Shown: positions 8,569 through 17,072 of the stretch, in pieces | Layout: every line of letters begins with the position of its first letter | How positions within the stretch are numbered: the first letter of the stretch is position 1 | Origin: UBA4717 sp045580165 | GTDB taxonomy: Bacteria > Bacillota > Clostridia > Oscillospirales > CAG-272 | Direction of reading: 5' to 3' | Length of the DNA stretch: 64,000 bases | Assembly (NCBI GenBank): GCA_045580165.1 | Contig: JAZNNG010000059.1 | Coordinates: 9,390-73,389 of the forward strand | Notes under the pieces: model-generated | Told to the model about the DNA's origin: nothing | Databases searched by the model: none | The model's input: only the letters and a program-made list of their open reading frames with translations | Made by a program: the position numbers and the translations under genes

Positions 8569-8597
8569 ATTATATCTCATTTGAATATTATTGTCAA
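8569..8597 (-). promoter_or_regulatory. Consensus promoter of the 27-aa peptide gene
   Basis: On the - strand a perfect TTGACA (complement of 8592-8597), a 17-base spacer and a perfect TATAAT (complement of 8569-8574) are seen. Confidence 0.85.
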
Positions 8598-8632
8598 TAC
8601 ATTTGAATGATTTTATATTATTCAGTCGAATG
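8578..8632. promoter_or_regulatory. Three evenly spaced operator-like motifs in the peptide/XRE intergenic region
   Basis: CATTTGAATA (8578-8587), CATTTGAATG (8600-8609) and CAGTCGAATG (8623-8632) recur at 22- and 23-bp intervals, about two helical turns. The first lies between the -10 and -35 of the leftward promoter, the second just upstream of its -35, the third next to the TATAAT (8634-8639) of the rightward gene. The half-site CATT...AATG is palindromic, as expected for an XRE dimer. The assignment to the adjacent XRE protein is inference. Confidence 0.6.
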
Positions 8633-8689
8633 ATATAATATATGTAGATGAATATGCCCCTAAAAAGACATTTCAAGTGAGGTAGTTTG

Positions 8690-8992
8690 ATGAACACAAA
8701 CGAAAGAATAGTAGCGCTTATGCGCGAACGCGGTTGGACGGAATACAGACTCGCAAAGGAATCGGGACTTTCACAGTCCACTATCGCAAATCTATTCCAG
8801 CGCAACACAGTTCCGAGCATATCAACTCTCGAGTCCATTTGTGCAGGCTTCGGGATAACCCTCGCGCAATTCTTCTCAGAGGGATGTTTGGTCGAGCTGA
8901 CCGATGAGCAGGTCGAATTTTTCGAGAAGTGGAAGTATCTTACTCCAGAGCAAAAGGAACTGATATTCAAGGTTATTGAAAATATGAAGTAA
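8690..8992 (+). CDS. XRE (Cro/CI) family transcriptional regulator
   Basis: The 100-aa product is a minimal helix-turn-helix repressor. The HTH is at about residues 16-38 (YRLAKESGLSQSTIANLFQR), followed by the usual PSISTLESICAGFGITLAQFF segment, and a short C-terminal helix (LTPEQKELIFKVIENMK) that could dimerise. There is no sensor domain. The ATG at 8690 follows AAGTGAGG at 8675-8682. It is divergent from the 27-aa peptide gene and shares its operator-rich intergenic region, which suggests it represses that gene and itself. Confidence 0.9.
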   Translation: MNTNERIVALMRERGWTEYRLAKESGLSQSTIANLFQRNTVPSISTLESICAGFGITLAQFFSEGCLVELTDEQVEFFEKWKYLTPEQKELIFKVIENMK

Positions 8993-9038
8993 AAAAGACC
9001 GCGAACTTTCAAGCTTTTGAACGTTCGCGGTCTTTTTT
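8991..9038. terminator. Bidirectional terminator between the XRE gene and uvrA
   Basis: A 16-bp inverted repeat (8991-9006 with 9023-9038) has A-runs on the left and T-runs on the right, so it can stop both the rightward XRE transcript and the leftward uvrBA transcript. Confidence 0.92.
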
Positions 9039-9039
9039 A

Positions 9040-11889
9040 CTATTTCTTTTTCCTGCGCTTTTTGTCTTTTTCGAGATACTTCTTTATATACTTTCCCGTG
9101 TAGGAGCCCTGTATCTCGGCGACCTCCTCGGGCGTTCCCTCGGCTACGAGTGTTCCGCCGCCGTCGCCGCCCTCGGGTCCGAGGTCGATGATATGGTCGG
9201 CACACTTTATAACGTCGAGATTATGCTCTATCACGATAACGCTGTTACCTGCGTCAACGAGTCTGTCAAGCACCTCGAGGAGCTTCTTGACGTCCGCCAT
9301 GTGAAGTCCCGTTGTCGGCTCGTCGAGGATATAGACGGTTCTGCCCGTCGAGCGCTTTGAAAGCTCTGTCGAGAGCTTGACTCTTTGCGCTTCGCCTCCC
9401 GAAAGGGTGGTCGAGGACTGTCCTATCTTGATATATCCGAGTCCTACGTCCTGAAGCGTCTGAAGCTTACGCGCGAGTCGCGGCAGGCTTGAGAAAAACT
9501 CAACTCCCTCGTCGACCGTCATATCAAGCACGTCGAAGATGCTCTTGCCCTTATATTTTACTTCAAGCGTATCGTGATTATAGCGCTTGCCCTTGCAGAC
9601 GTCGCAGGTTACGAAAACGTCGGGCAAGAAGTGCATTTCAATTTTCTTTACTCCATCGCCCTCGCACGCCTCGCAGCGTCCTCCCTTTACGTTGAACGAA
9701 AATCTGCCTGCCGAATAGCCGCGCATTTTTGCGTCGGGTGTATGCGCGAACAGGTCGCGTATGTCGGCAAAAAGTCCCGTATAGGTTGCAGGGTTTGAGC
9801 GCGGCGTTCTGCCTATCGGGCTCTGGTCGATGGCTATGACCTTATCGAGATGCTCAACTCCCTCTATCCTGTCATGCTTGCCGGGGAAGGTTATTGCGCG
9901 GTTAAGCTCACGCGCGAGCTTACTTAACAGTATGGAATTTATAAGCGAGGATTTTCCCGAGCCCGACACGCCCGTCACGCAGACGAACTTGCCAAGCGGA
10001 ATTTTTACGTCAATATTTTTAAGGTTATTCTGTCTTGCGCCCACTATTTTAAGGTGCTTTCCGTTACCCTTACGTCTTTTGTCGGGTACGGGAATAAATT
10101 CAGCACCCGACAGGAATCTTCCCGTCACCGAGGCGGGATTTTTTCTTATCTCGTCGGGTGTTCCGACTGCCACGACCTCACCGCCGTGTATTCCCGCGGC
10201 AGGTCCGATGTCAACGATGTAGTCCGACTTCTCGATGGTCTCCTCGTCGTGTTCGACTACTATAAGACTGTTTCCGAGGTCGCGCAGACGCTTGAGGGTA
10301 GCGATAAGCTTACCGTTGTCGCGCTGGTGCAGACCGATACTGGGCTCGTCGAGAATATAGAGCACTCCCATAAGCGCCGAGCCTATCTGTGTTGCGAGTC
10401 TTATTCTCTGCGCCTCGCCGCCCGAGAGAGTTCCCGCCTTTCTCGAGAGATTGAGGTATTCAAGTCCCACGCTTTTTAAGAAGCCGAGTCTTGACTTTAT
10501 TTCCTTTATAATTTCACTTGCTATCTGAAGCTCGGTGGGTGTAAACTCAAGCTTTTCAACAAAGTCGAGCGCGTTTGAGACCGAGTTCAAGCAAAATTCG
10601 TGTATGTTGAGTCCACCGACGGTTACCGAGAGAGAGTAATCGTTTAAGCGTCTGCCCTTACATTTCGGGCACTCTACGAAGTCGATGAACTCCTCGTAAT
10701 ACTCCTGCTTGAACATAGTGTAGCGCTGTTCCATTACATTGATAACACCGTCCCACTTGACTTCCTTGCTATGCTCAACTCCGTCGTAGTATCTAACGCA
10801 GAAGAACTTTTCCGCGCCCGTACCGTAGAGGAGCTTATCAAGCGCATCGGGCGAGTAATCCTTTATCGGAGTGTCGAGGCTAAAGCCGTACTTTTTACCG
10901 ACAACTGCAATGAGAGGTCCCATCCACGAGTCCTCGTCAAGCGATTTGAAGCCGTTGACCTGAATCGCGCCCTCTCTTATGGAAAGCGCCCTGTCGGGGA
11001 TTATTCTCTCCGCCGAGAACACGCGCGTTTCACCGAGACCCGCGCAGTCGGGGCAGGCTCCTGCAGGATTATTGAACGAGAACATACGGGGGGACAGCTC
11101 ACCGAGGCTTATTCCGTGCTCGGGGCAGGCGTAGCTCTGTGAGAACGAAAGCTCCTCGACCTCCTCGCCGTCGCGGTCTATTACCGAGATCAGCACGTTA
11201 CCGTCTGCAAGCGCGAGCGCCGACTCGACCGAATCGGCAAGACGGCTTCTCATATCCTCGCGCATCACAAGGCGGTCCACGACCACCTCGATATTATGCT
11301 TTTTGTTTTTATCAAGCTTTATTTCTTCCTCAAGCTCGTACATATTCGAGTCAACGCGGACTCTGACGTAGCCCTTTTTCTTGGCGTCGGCAAGCACCTT
11401 TTCGTGTCTGCCCTTCTCCGCCTTGACAACGGGGGCAAGCACGAGGAAACGGCTTCCCTCGTCTATCTTCAGTATGCGCTCGATTATCTCATCCGTCGTC
11501 TGCATTTTTATCTCTCTGCCGCACACGGGACAGTGAGGCACGCCGACTCTCGCGTAAAGGAGGCGGAGGTAATCGTATATCTCGGTTACCGTTCCGACGG
11601 TTGAGCGAGGGTTCTTCGACGTAGTTTTCTGGTCTATCGAAATAGCGGGAGAAAGTCCCTCGACAGAGTCAAGGTCGGGCTTATCAAGCTGACCTATGAA
11701 CATTCTCGCGTACGAGGAGAGCGACTCCACGAAGCGTCTGTGTCCCTCGGCGTATATGGTATCAAAGGCAAGCGACGACTTACCCGAGCCCGACATTCCC
11801 GAGAACACGACAAGCTTGTCGCGCGGTATGGTCAGGTCTATATTTTTCAGATTGTTTACTCTTACACCCTTAAGGGACAGCTCTGCCAT
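9040..11889 (-). CDS. uvrA: Excinuclease ABC subunit A
   Basis: The 949-aa UvrA ATPase is the damage sensor of nucleotide excision repair. Two ABC modules are visible: the first Walker A is GMSGSGKSS near residue 35, the second GVSGSGKSS near 640, with LSGGEAQR signatures in both halves. The C-terminal zinc hook is CEACEGDG ... CDVCKGKR. In the first zinc finger the left half reads CPEHG, with His in place of the second Cys, followed by CPDCAGLG. The start at 11889 (MAELSLKGV) follows a GAAAGAGAG ribosome binding site and begins 13 bases after the uvrB stop codon. Confidence 0.98.
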   Translation of the reverse strand: MAELSLKGVRVNNLKNIDLTIPRDKLVVFSGMSGSGKSSLAFDTIYAEGHRRFVESLSSYARMFIGQLDKPDLDSVEGLSPAISIDQKTTSKNPRSTVGTVTEIYDYLRLLYARVGVPHCPVCGREIKMQTTDEIIERILKIDEGSRFLVLAPVVKAEKGRHEKVLADAKKKGYVRVRVDSNMYELEEEIKLDKNKKHNIEVVVDRLVMREDMRSRLADSVESALALADGNVLISVIDRDGEEVEELSFSQSYACPEHGISLGELSPRMFSFNNPAGACPDCAGLGETRVFSAERIIPDRALSIREGAIQVNGFKSLDEDSWMGPLIAVVGKKYGFSLDTPIKDYSPDALDKLLYGTGAEKFFCVRYYDGVEHSKEVKWDGVINVMEQRYTMFKQEYYEEFIDFVECPKCKGRRLNDYSLSVTVGGLNIHEFCLNSVSNALDFVEKLEFTPTELQIASEIIKEIKSRLGFLKSVGLEYLNLSRKAGTLSGGEAQRIRLATQIGSALMGVLYILDEPSIGLHQRDNGKLIATLKRLRDLGNSLIVVEHDEETIEKSDYIVDIGPAAGIHGGEVVAVGTPDEIRKNPASVTGRFLSGAEFIPVPDKRRKGNGKHLKIVGARQNNLKNIDVKIPLGKFVCVTGVSGSGKSSLINSILLSKLARELNRAITFPGKHDRIEGVEHLDKVIAIDQSPIGRTPRSNPATYTGLFADIRDLFAHTPDAKMRGYSAGRFSFNVKGGRCEACEGDGVKKIEMHFLPDVFVTCDVCKGKRYNHDTLEVKYKGKSIFDVLDMTVDEGVEFFSSLPRLARKLQTLQDVGLGYIKIGQSSTTLSGGEAQRVKLSTELSKRSTGRTVYILDEPTTGLHMADVKKLLEVLDRLVDAGNSVIVIEHNLDVIKCADHIIDLGPEGGDGGGTLVAEGTPEEVAEIQGSYTGKYIKKYLEKDKKRRKKK

Positions 11890-11902
11890 TGTTTTCTCTC
11901 TT

Positions 11903-13888
11903 TCACTGCTTTTTAAGCTCAACTATTTTGTCTCTTAAAATTGCGGCACGCTCAAAGTCAAGCGACTTTGCCGCGAGCTTCATTTCGCCCTCAAGCGCCG
12001 CGATAAGCTTTTCGCGCTCGGACTTACTCATCTTCTTGCCTGCTGACTTTGCCGCGCGAAGCTTGTCCTCGGGCGAGCTTTCAGCTTCGCTTATGCCGAT
12101 CTCGATGATCTCACGAACGCTTTTCTTTATGGTCTGAGGAGTAATACCGTTCTCCTCGTTGTATTTCATTTGTATCTTTCGGCGGCGGTTAGTCTCGTCT
12201 ATTGCCGCCTGCATTGAACGGGTCACCGTATCCGCGTACATTATGACCTTGCCCTCGGCGTTTCGCGCCGCGCGTCCTATCGTCTGGATAAGCGAGGTCT
12301 CGCTTCTGAGGAAGCCCTCTTTATCAGCGTCAATTATCGCAACAAGCGACACCTCGGGAATGTCAAGTCCCTCTCTGAGAAGGTTGATTCCGACTAAAAC
12401 GTCGAATTTTCCGAGCCTGAGGTCGCGTATTATCTCCATTCTCTCGATGGTATCTACGTTGTGGTGGATATACTTTACCTTTATCTGATTGTCCTCTAAA
12501 TATTCGGTGAGGTCCTCTGCCATTTTCTTGGTGAGGGTGGTGACGAGGACTCTCTCGCCGCGCTCCTCGCGCGCGTGGATCTCGCCGATGAGATCGTCTA
12601 TCTGTCCCTTGACGGGGCGCACCTCGATCTCGGGGTCTACAAGTCCCGTAGGTCTTATTATCTGCTCGGCTATCTGCTCCGAGCGCTCTTTTTCATACTC
12701 CTGCGGTGTCGCGCTGACGTATATCGCCTGACCTATTTTCGACGTGAACTCATCAAAGAACAGGGGGCGGTTATCGTATGCCGAGGGGAGTCTGAAGCCG
12801 TATTCAACGAGGTTTTGCTTTCTCGCGCGGTCACCTGCACTCATTCCGCGCACCTGCGGAAGCGTTACGTGCGACTCGTCCACAAAAAGTAAAAAATCCT
12901 TCGGGAAATAGTCGAGAAGCGTGTACGGAGTCGAGCCCGGCTCGCGTCCCGACATTACTCTCGAATAGTTTTCGACTCCCGAACAGAAGCCTATCTCGCG
13001 GAGCATTTCTATATCGTATTTAGTGCGTTCTTCTATTCTCTGCGCCTCGATAAATTTGCCGTTTTTCTTGAAGAAGTCCACGCGCTCCTCAAGCTCTGCC
13101 TCGATCTCACGGATAGCCGACTCGCGTCTTTCGTCGGTAACTGCGTAGTGAGTTGCGGGAAAAAGCATAGTATACGACATATTGCGGAGAACCTCTCCCG
13201 TTAAAACGTTTATTTCGCTTATTCTCTCTATCTCATCGCCGAAGAACTCGACTCTTACAGCCTTTTCCGAGCTTGACGCAGGGAAAACCTCCACAACGTC
13301 GCCGCGAACGCGGAACTTGTCTCTGACAAAGTTTAAGTCGTTTCTCTCATAGCTCATTGAGATAAGCTTGCGAATAAAATCGTTTCGCTCGAGTATCATT
13401 CTGGGTCTTACCGAGAGCACCATTTCGCCGTACTGCGCGGGGTCACCGAGCGAATATATGCAGGAAACGCTCGACACTATAATAACGTCGCGGCGCTCAA
13501 ACAGAGAGCTTGTGGCGCTGTGACGAAGCTTGTCTATCTCATCGTTTACCGAGCTATCCTTTTCTATATACATATCCTTGCCCGGAACGTAAGCCTCGGG
13601 CTGATAGTAATCGTAGTAGGAAACGAAGAACTCTACCGCGTTCTCGGGAAAAAATTCGCGGAACTCCGAGCAAAGCTGCGCGGCGAGAGTCTTGTTGTGG
13701 GCAAGAACGAGGGTGGGGCGGTTGACGTTCGCGATGATGTTCGCCATAGTAAAGGTCTTACCCGAGCCGGTTACACCGAGCAGGGTCTGATCCTTATAGC
13801 CGTTGTTTATGCCGTAGGTAAGCTTAGCTATCGCCTCAGGCTGATCTCCCGTCGGCTTGTAGCTTGACACAAGCTTAAAGCTATCCAC
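11903..13888 (-). CDS. uvrB: Excinuclease ABC subunit B
   Basis: The 661-aa UvrB helicase-like protein verifies damage and loads UvrC. It carries the Walker A GVTGSGKT, the beta-hairpin YYDYYQPEAYVP, the DESHVTLPQ helicase motif, the C-terminal helicase half (IGRAARN) and a C-terminal UVR domain (DFERAAILRDKI) that binds UvrC. A perfect AGGAGG (complement of 13896-13901) sits 7 bases before GTG at 13888, giving VDSFKLVSSYKP; upstream in-frame ATGs at 13906 and 13912 overlap or precede that site. It is co-directional with and 13 bases upstream of uvrA. Confidence 0.97.
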   Translation of the reverse strand: MDSFKLVSSYKPTGDQPEAIAKLTYGINNGYKDQTLLGVTGSGKTFTMANIIANVNRPTLVLAHNKTLAAQLCSEFREFFPENAVEFFVSYYDYYQPEAYVPGKDMYIEKDSSVNDEIDKLRHSATSSLFERRDVIIVSSVSCIYSLGDPAQYGEMVLSVRPRMILERNDFIRKLISMSYERNDLNFVRDKFRVRGDVVEVFPASSSEKAVRVEFFGDEIERISEINVLTGEVLRNMSYTMLFPATHYAVTDERRESAIREIEAELEERVDFFKKNGKFIEAQRIEERTKYDIEMLREIGFCSGVENYSRVMSGREPGSTPYTLLDYFPKDFLLFVDESHVTLPQVRGMSAGDRARKQNLVEYGFRLPSAYDNRPLFFDEFTSKIGQAIYVSATPQEYEKERSEQIAEQIIRPTGLVDPEIEVRPVKGQIDDLIGEIHAREERGERVLVTTLTKKMAEDLTEYLEDNQIKVKYIHHNVDTIERMEIIRDLRLGKFDVLVGINLLREGLDIPEVSLVAIIDADKEGFLRSETSLIQTIGRAARNAEGKVIMYADTVTRSMQAAIDETNRRRKIQMKYNEENGITPQTIKKSVREIIEIGISEAESSPEDKLRAAKSAGKKMSKSEREKLIAALEGEMKLAAKSLDFERAAILRDKIVELKKQ

Positions 13889-13969
13889 TCCGATTCCTCC
13901 TCTCATCGACATATATATTCATTATATTTATACCACAAAATTATTAAAAAATAAAGAGCTTACAAAAAT

Positions 13970-14062
13970 TTATCTCACAAAAAACGCCGAGCGCTTGGCG
14001 CCGATCATTCGCCGTCTGAGTGTCCAGAGCTTTTCCGAGAGGTCGACGTAGAAGTCCTCAAG
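13970..14062 (-). pseudogene. Detached 3' end of a pncB homologue
   Basis: About 93 bases repeat the last codons and stop codon of the intact pncB gene that ends at 15238. The 26 C-terminal residues encoded (YVDLSEKLWTLRRRMIGAKR and on) are the same, while several codons differ at synonymous positions. No start or upstream coding sequence remains. It lies on the far side of a two-gene cassette from pncB and in the same orientation. It is therefore a scar from integration or recombination and not a functional gene. Confidence 0.88.
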
Positions 14063-14101
14063 TCAGTCGTCACAGGTGCAACACAAAGCCGTTAAAATGT
14101 A

Positions 14102-14143
14102 AACACCAAGGTGCATGCAAAAATTGCACACATCTTGGTGTTA
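14102..14143 (-). terminator. Terminator of the two-gene membrane protein cassette
   Basis: A 19-position stem with 3 imperfect positions around AACACCAAG / CTTGGTGTT lies directly after the stop codon at 14159; reading leftward it is followed by a T-rich stretch. Confidence 0.75.
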
Positions 14144-14158
14144 TAAGAAAAATTACAT

Positions 14159-14557
14159 TTACGCTAAGAACACATGGTACCAATAAGACCAGACATAATT
14201 ATCTGCCGACCCGGCACCTGACCAAAGAATACTTTCATTCACAGCAGTATGATTCCACCCATTAGGCATTTTACTGAGAATTATCTCGCCACCTACTTTG
14301 TACTCACTATCCGTATCCTTACCATATGTGTTTACATAATAAATTTTTATCGTTGACTCTGAATATGATGTTATCCTATACCAGTCAAATTCAGGGAGCG
14401 GTTCTTCAGATTCGAGAAGTTGCAAGTTTTTTATCTCCTCTTTATGAAGTGCCGTAAGTACAGCGTTTTTCGCCAATGCACCGCACCATATTAAAACAGG
14501 AATTGCTATGATCAACGCTATTGCACATACAATGATTCTTTTTGTGATTTTTTTCAT
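14159..14557 (-). CDS. Hypothetical membrane-anchored protein
   Basis: The 132-aa product has one N-terminal transmembrane helix (about residues 8-30, RIIVCAIALIIAIPVLIWCG) and a roughly 100-residue domain outside the membrane, rich in aromatic residues (DWYRITSYSESTIKIYYVNTYG; C-terminal YVWSYWYHVFLA). GGAGG lies 8 bases before the ATG. No family is recognised. It is more AT-rich than the uvr and pncB genes, is the second gene of a two-gene cassette, and sits in a segment bounded by pncB and a duplicated pncB 3' end, all of which points to acquisition. Confidence 0.72.
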   Translation of the reverse strand: MKKITKRIIVCAIALIIAIPVLIWCGALAKNAVLTALHKEEIKNLQLLESEEPLPEFDWYRITSYSESTIKIYYVNTYGKDTDSEYKVGGEIILSKMPNGWNHTAVNESILWSGAGSADNYVWSYWYHVFLA

Positions 14558-14589
14558 TAACGGATCCTCCCTTCTGTCTGATTCAAATC

Positions 14590-14982
14590 CTATTTATTTT
14601 TTCGTAAAAAACACACAATTTTCGTTAATAATCCAATAAGCAACGAGAATTCAACAAATCTAAAACCGTCTACAAAACAGAGCAACAAATTACTCAAAAA
14701 AAGAGTCTCGGAAATTCCTTCAGCTATAAAACTCCATCCAACAAAAAGCAATACTAATAAAAACAGCAACAAGCAATTGGGGATAATCAACTTTTTGGTT
14801 GCAATATATGAATAATACCCATAAAAAATCATATACAAAAACAATGCAGGAACAAAAGACAATGCAAATGGGCCTCCGTATATTCGCGCATCCCGAAATT
14901 GTCGTTCCCAATTGAATCCTATTAAATATACAAGATCAAAAATCAGCGTAAAAACAAACAGTTTGATGTACTGTTTTCTCAT
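14590..14982 (-). CDS. Hypothetical four-helix integral membrane protein
   Basis: The 130-aa product is almost wholly hydrophobic, with about four transmembrane segments (near residues 7-23, 40-62, 68-92, 95-122). No catalytic motif is visible and no family is recognised. The ribosome binding site (AAGGAT) is weak and distant. The gene is AT-rich and transcribed from a promoter preceded by a 21-bp-periodic direct repeat. Possible roles such as peptide immunity or small-molecule resistance are guesses from the regulation pattern only. Confidence 0.7.
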   Translation of the reverse strand: MRKQYIKLFVFTLIFDLVYLIGFNWERQFRDARIYGGPFALSFVPALFLYMIFYGYYSYIATKKLIIPNCLLLFLLVLLFVGWSFIAEGISETLFLSNLLLCFVDGFRFVEFSLLIGLLTKIVCFLRKNK

Positions 14983-15078
14983 AATATGATATTATCCTTA
15001 CAAGTAGTCTATAATGTTGTTAATCACACATTCTATATTAGGAATTTTTCTATGCAACCTACTTATTTATCTAGTTTG

Positions 15079-15107
15079 AGTATACCAAAACCTGAGAGTA
15101 AAAGCAA
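15079..15107 (-). promoter_or_regulatory. Promoter of the two-gene membrane protein cassette
   Basis: On the - strand TTGCTT (complement of 15102-15107), a 17-base spacer and TATACT (complement of 15079-15084) form a plausible promoter about 100 bases upstream of the start codon. Confidence 0.65.
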
Positions 15108-15118
15108 CAGTTTAGTCC

Positions 15119-15148
15119 TATTCGTTGCAAATTTCGCCATATTCGTTG
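15119..15148. promoter_or_regulatory. LytTR-like direct repeat operator (first copy)
   Basis: TATTCGTTG occurs at 15119-15127 and 15140-15148, exactly 21 bp apart (9-bp repeats, 12-bp spacer), the geometry known for LytTR-domain response regulators such as AgrA and ComE. It ends 11 bases upstream of the -35 hexamer of the leftward promoter. The regulator identity is inferred. Confidence 0.6.
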
Positions 15149-15191
15149 AGATTTAACAAATATCTCAGAATAAAAACAGAATACAAAAGAT

Positions 15192-15216
15192 AAAGCGGAC
15201 AAATTCTGTCCGCTTT
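15192..15216 (-). terminator. Terminator of pncB
   Basis: The 9-bp stem AAAGCGGAC / GTCCGCTTT with a 7-base loop lies 22 bases after the pncB stop codon; reading leftward it runs into TATCTTTTGT. Confidence 0.8.
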
Positions 15217-15237
15217 AAAAATATATTTTTGAGTTTC

Positions 15238-16692
15238 TTATCTCACAAAAAACGCCGAGCGCTTGGCGCCGATCATTCGCCGTCTTAAAGTCCATAGCTT
15301 TTCCGAGAGGTCGACGTAGTAGTTATCACGCGCGTCGAGGCGGCGCACGTCGGTGCAGAGCGTGTCAAGCTCGCGGGCGCAGAAGCTTCTGATATCACAA
15401 AGCTCTCTCGCAGGCGCTACCCTCTCGCCGTTTTCGATTACGGTTTCAAGCATTTCTCTGACATCGAAATTAACAAGCTCCTTTGTTTTCCAGGTTGCCG
15501 TCGGGTCAAAGACGGTGTGACGCGAGGTCGGCACTCTTTCGTCAGAAAGGCATATCTCGTCGGCTATCGCCTTGCCACTTCTCATATCATAAAAGCGCAA
15601 AAGCTTCTTTACCCCCGGCAACGTCGTCTGCCTTGAGCTCTCACCAAGCTTGATGACGGGCTTCATTACTCCCTCGTCCTCTATTGACGCGAGGCTATAA
15701 GCCGCGTCAAGATTTGACGCGGCGGACACGAGAGTATCTCCCGCGCCGAAGCAGTCAATGGGTGCGCCGTCACGCAGGAGTGAGCGTATTTTATATTCAT
15801 CGAGTCCGCCCGTTGCCATTATTTTACAGCTTTCAAGTCCTGCGCGGTCAAGCTTCTCTCTTACTCTCGACGAGAGGTACGCCATATCCCCCGAGTCTAT
15901 TCTCACGTTTGCGTCAGAGCTTTTACCTTTACGCGACTCAATTATGGCGCGAATGGCGTTGTCCGCGCCGCTTGATACGGTATCGTAGGTGTCGAGGGTC
16001 AGCACGGTGGGGCATCGGCTATCCTCTATCCACCGTTCAAATGCCTCGTATTCACTCCCGAAGCTCTGCACGAAGCTATGCGGCATTACCGATGCAAGCG
16101 GTATGCCGAAGCGTCTGCAGGCGCAGGTGCAGGTCGTAGCGCAGGCTCCGCCTATATACGCCCCTCTCGCACCGTATACCGCCGCGTCTGCGTTATGCGC
16201 GTATCTCGCACCCATATCAACGATCGGCAGTCCCCGCGCGGCGCTCACCGCCCTGCTCGCTCTTGTAGCTGCAAGCGACTGTCGGCTCACTATCTGCAAA
16301 AGTGCCGTTTCAATGAGTGTCGCCTCGCCGAGCGTGGCGCGCACGGTAAGTATCGGTTCGCCCGCAAAAACCACGCTGCCCTCCGCCACCGACCTGACCG
16401 TTCCTCTGAAACGAAAGCTTTTCAAGTAGTTAAGAAACCGTCCGTCAAGCTCACCCGTACTCCTTAAAAAGTCTATGTCTTCGTCGCTAAAGCTCAGATT
16501 TTCAAGATACTCGCACACCTGTTCAAGTCCTGCGAACACTGCATACCCCGCACCGTCGGGAAGCCTTTTGAAAGTGAGGTCAAGCTCTGCCGTTTTCGTG
16601 TGAACACCCTCGTTTATATAGGAATTCACCGCCTTCAATTCATAAAAATCTCCAATCGGAGCCATACTTGCCTTATCCATTACCCGTATCAC
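15238..16692 (-). CDS. pncB: Nicotinate phosphoribosyltransferase
   Basis: The 484-aa enzyme makes nicotinate mononucleotide from nicotinate and PRPP, with ATP hydrolysis, in NAD salvage. Family features are DFYELKAVNSYI near the N-terminus, GARYAHNADAAVYGARGAYIGG, MPHSFVQSF (the His is the expected phosphorylated residue), LDTYDTVSSG, VRIDSGDMAYL and GAGDTLVSA. An unusual CATTCTCAC cluster with four Cys lies between the last two N-terminal motifs. The GTG at 16692 is chosen because GGAAGGA lies 4 bases upstream; an in-frame ATG at 16680 would be 16 bases from it. Its 3' end is duplicated at 13970. Confidence 0.92.
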   Translation of the reverse strand: MIRVMDKASMAPIGDFYELKAVNSYINEGVHTKTAELDLTFKRLPDGAGYAVFAGLEQVCEYLENLSFSDEDIDFLRSTGELDGRFLNYLKSFRFRGTVRSVAEGSVVFAGEPILTVRATLGEATLIETALLQIVSRQSLAATRASRAVSAARGLPIVDMGARYAHNADAAVYGARGAYIGGACATTCTCACRRFGIPLASVMPHSFVQSFGSEYEAFERWIEDSRCPTVLTLDTYDTVSSGADNAIRAIIESRKGKSSDANVRIDSGDMAYLSSRVREKLDRAGLESCKIMATGGLDEYKIRSLLRDGAPIDCFGAGDTLVSAASNLDAAYSLASIEDEGVMKPVIKLGESSRQTTLPGVKKLLRFYDMRSGKAIADEICLSDERVPTSRHTVFDPTATWKTKELVNFDVREMLETVIENGERVAPARELCDIRSFCARELDTLCTDVRRLDARDNYYVDLSEKLWTLRRRMIGAKRSAFFVR

Positions 16693-16757
16693 GCTTTCCT
16701 TCCATAAATATATAGATTAGTATTCTTCGCCATTCTCGGTTGCATACGGACACAAAA

Positions 16758-16805
16758 ACACAAGATATTGGGTTTGTTTATCACAAAAATCACAAGTTAT
16801 CCCTT
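16758..16805. promoter_or_regulatory. Possible degenerate NrdR box pair near pncB
   Basis: ACACAAGATATTGGGT at 16758-16773 closely resembles the NrdR boxes at 16980 and 17012. A half-match (CACAAG) begins 32 bases later at 16791. The spacing equals that of the good pair, but the right half of the second box is not conserved. The remaining 170 bases to the nrd promoter are AT-rich and hold a small hairpin (16829-16847) and no gene. Confidence 0.35.
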
Positions 16806-16971
16806 ATTTTGGGAAACGTGAAGTTTGACAAAAAGGCTCGCTTTTTGCCAAAATACACAAAAACCGCGCTTTGAGAAAAGCCGATTTCCTTGATAAATCA
16901 AGTTTTTTAAAAAGTAGATTTTGCTCTCTTTCGGCATTTGTAACAAAAAATATTAATTAGTGCAAAATGCG

Positions 16972-17000
16972 TTGACAAAACACAAGATATGGTGTAAAAT
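16972..17000 (+). promoter_or_regulatory. Promoter of the nrdG-nrdD operon
   Basis: A perfect TTGACA, a 17-base spacer and TAAAAT are seen; the spacer is filled by the first NrdR box. Confidence 0.85.
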
Positions 17001-17027
17001 AATATTCGCCAGCACAAGATAGCGTGT
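16980..17027 (+). promoter_or_regulatory. Pair of NrdR boxes controlling nrdG-nrdD
   Basis: ACACAAGATATGGTGT (16980-16995) and GCACAAGATAGCGTGT (17012-17027) match the 16-bp NrdR box and are separated by 16 bases, so 32 bp start to start (three helical turns), the arrangement known for the NrdR repressor of ribonucleotide reductase genes. The first box lies between -35 and -10 and the second covers the start of transcription, so binding should block RNA polymerase. Confidence 0.88.
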
Positions 17028-17072
17028 TTGCTCATCCCAAAAAACGAACTCAGTGAACGGAGGCGATTGTTT

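Noticed and set aside
11111..11140. CPEH in the first UvrA zinc finger as a lost metal site
   Set aside because: His can replace Cys as zinc ligand, and I recall similar CPEH/CPDH variants in other clostridial UvrA proteins; not treated as a defect.
9489..11604. Several long open frames on the + strand opposite uvrA
   Set aside because: They are shadows of the high-GC third-position codon pattern of uvrA; none has a ribosome binding site or a recognisable protein.
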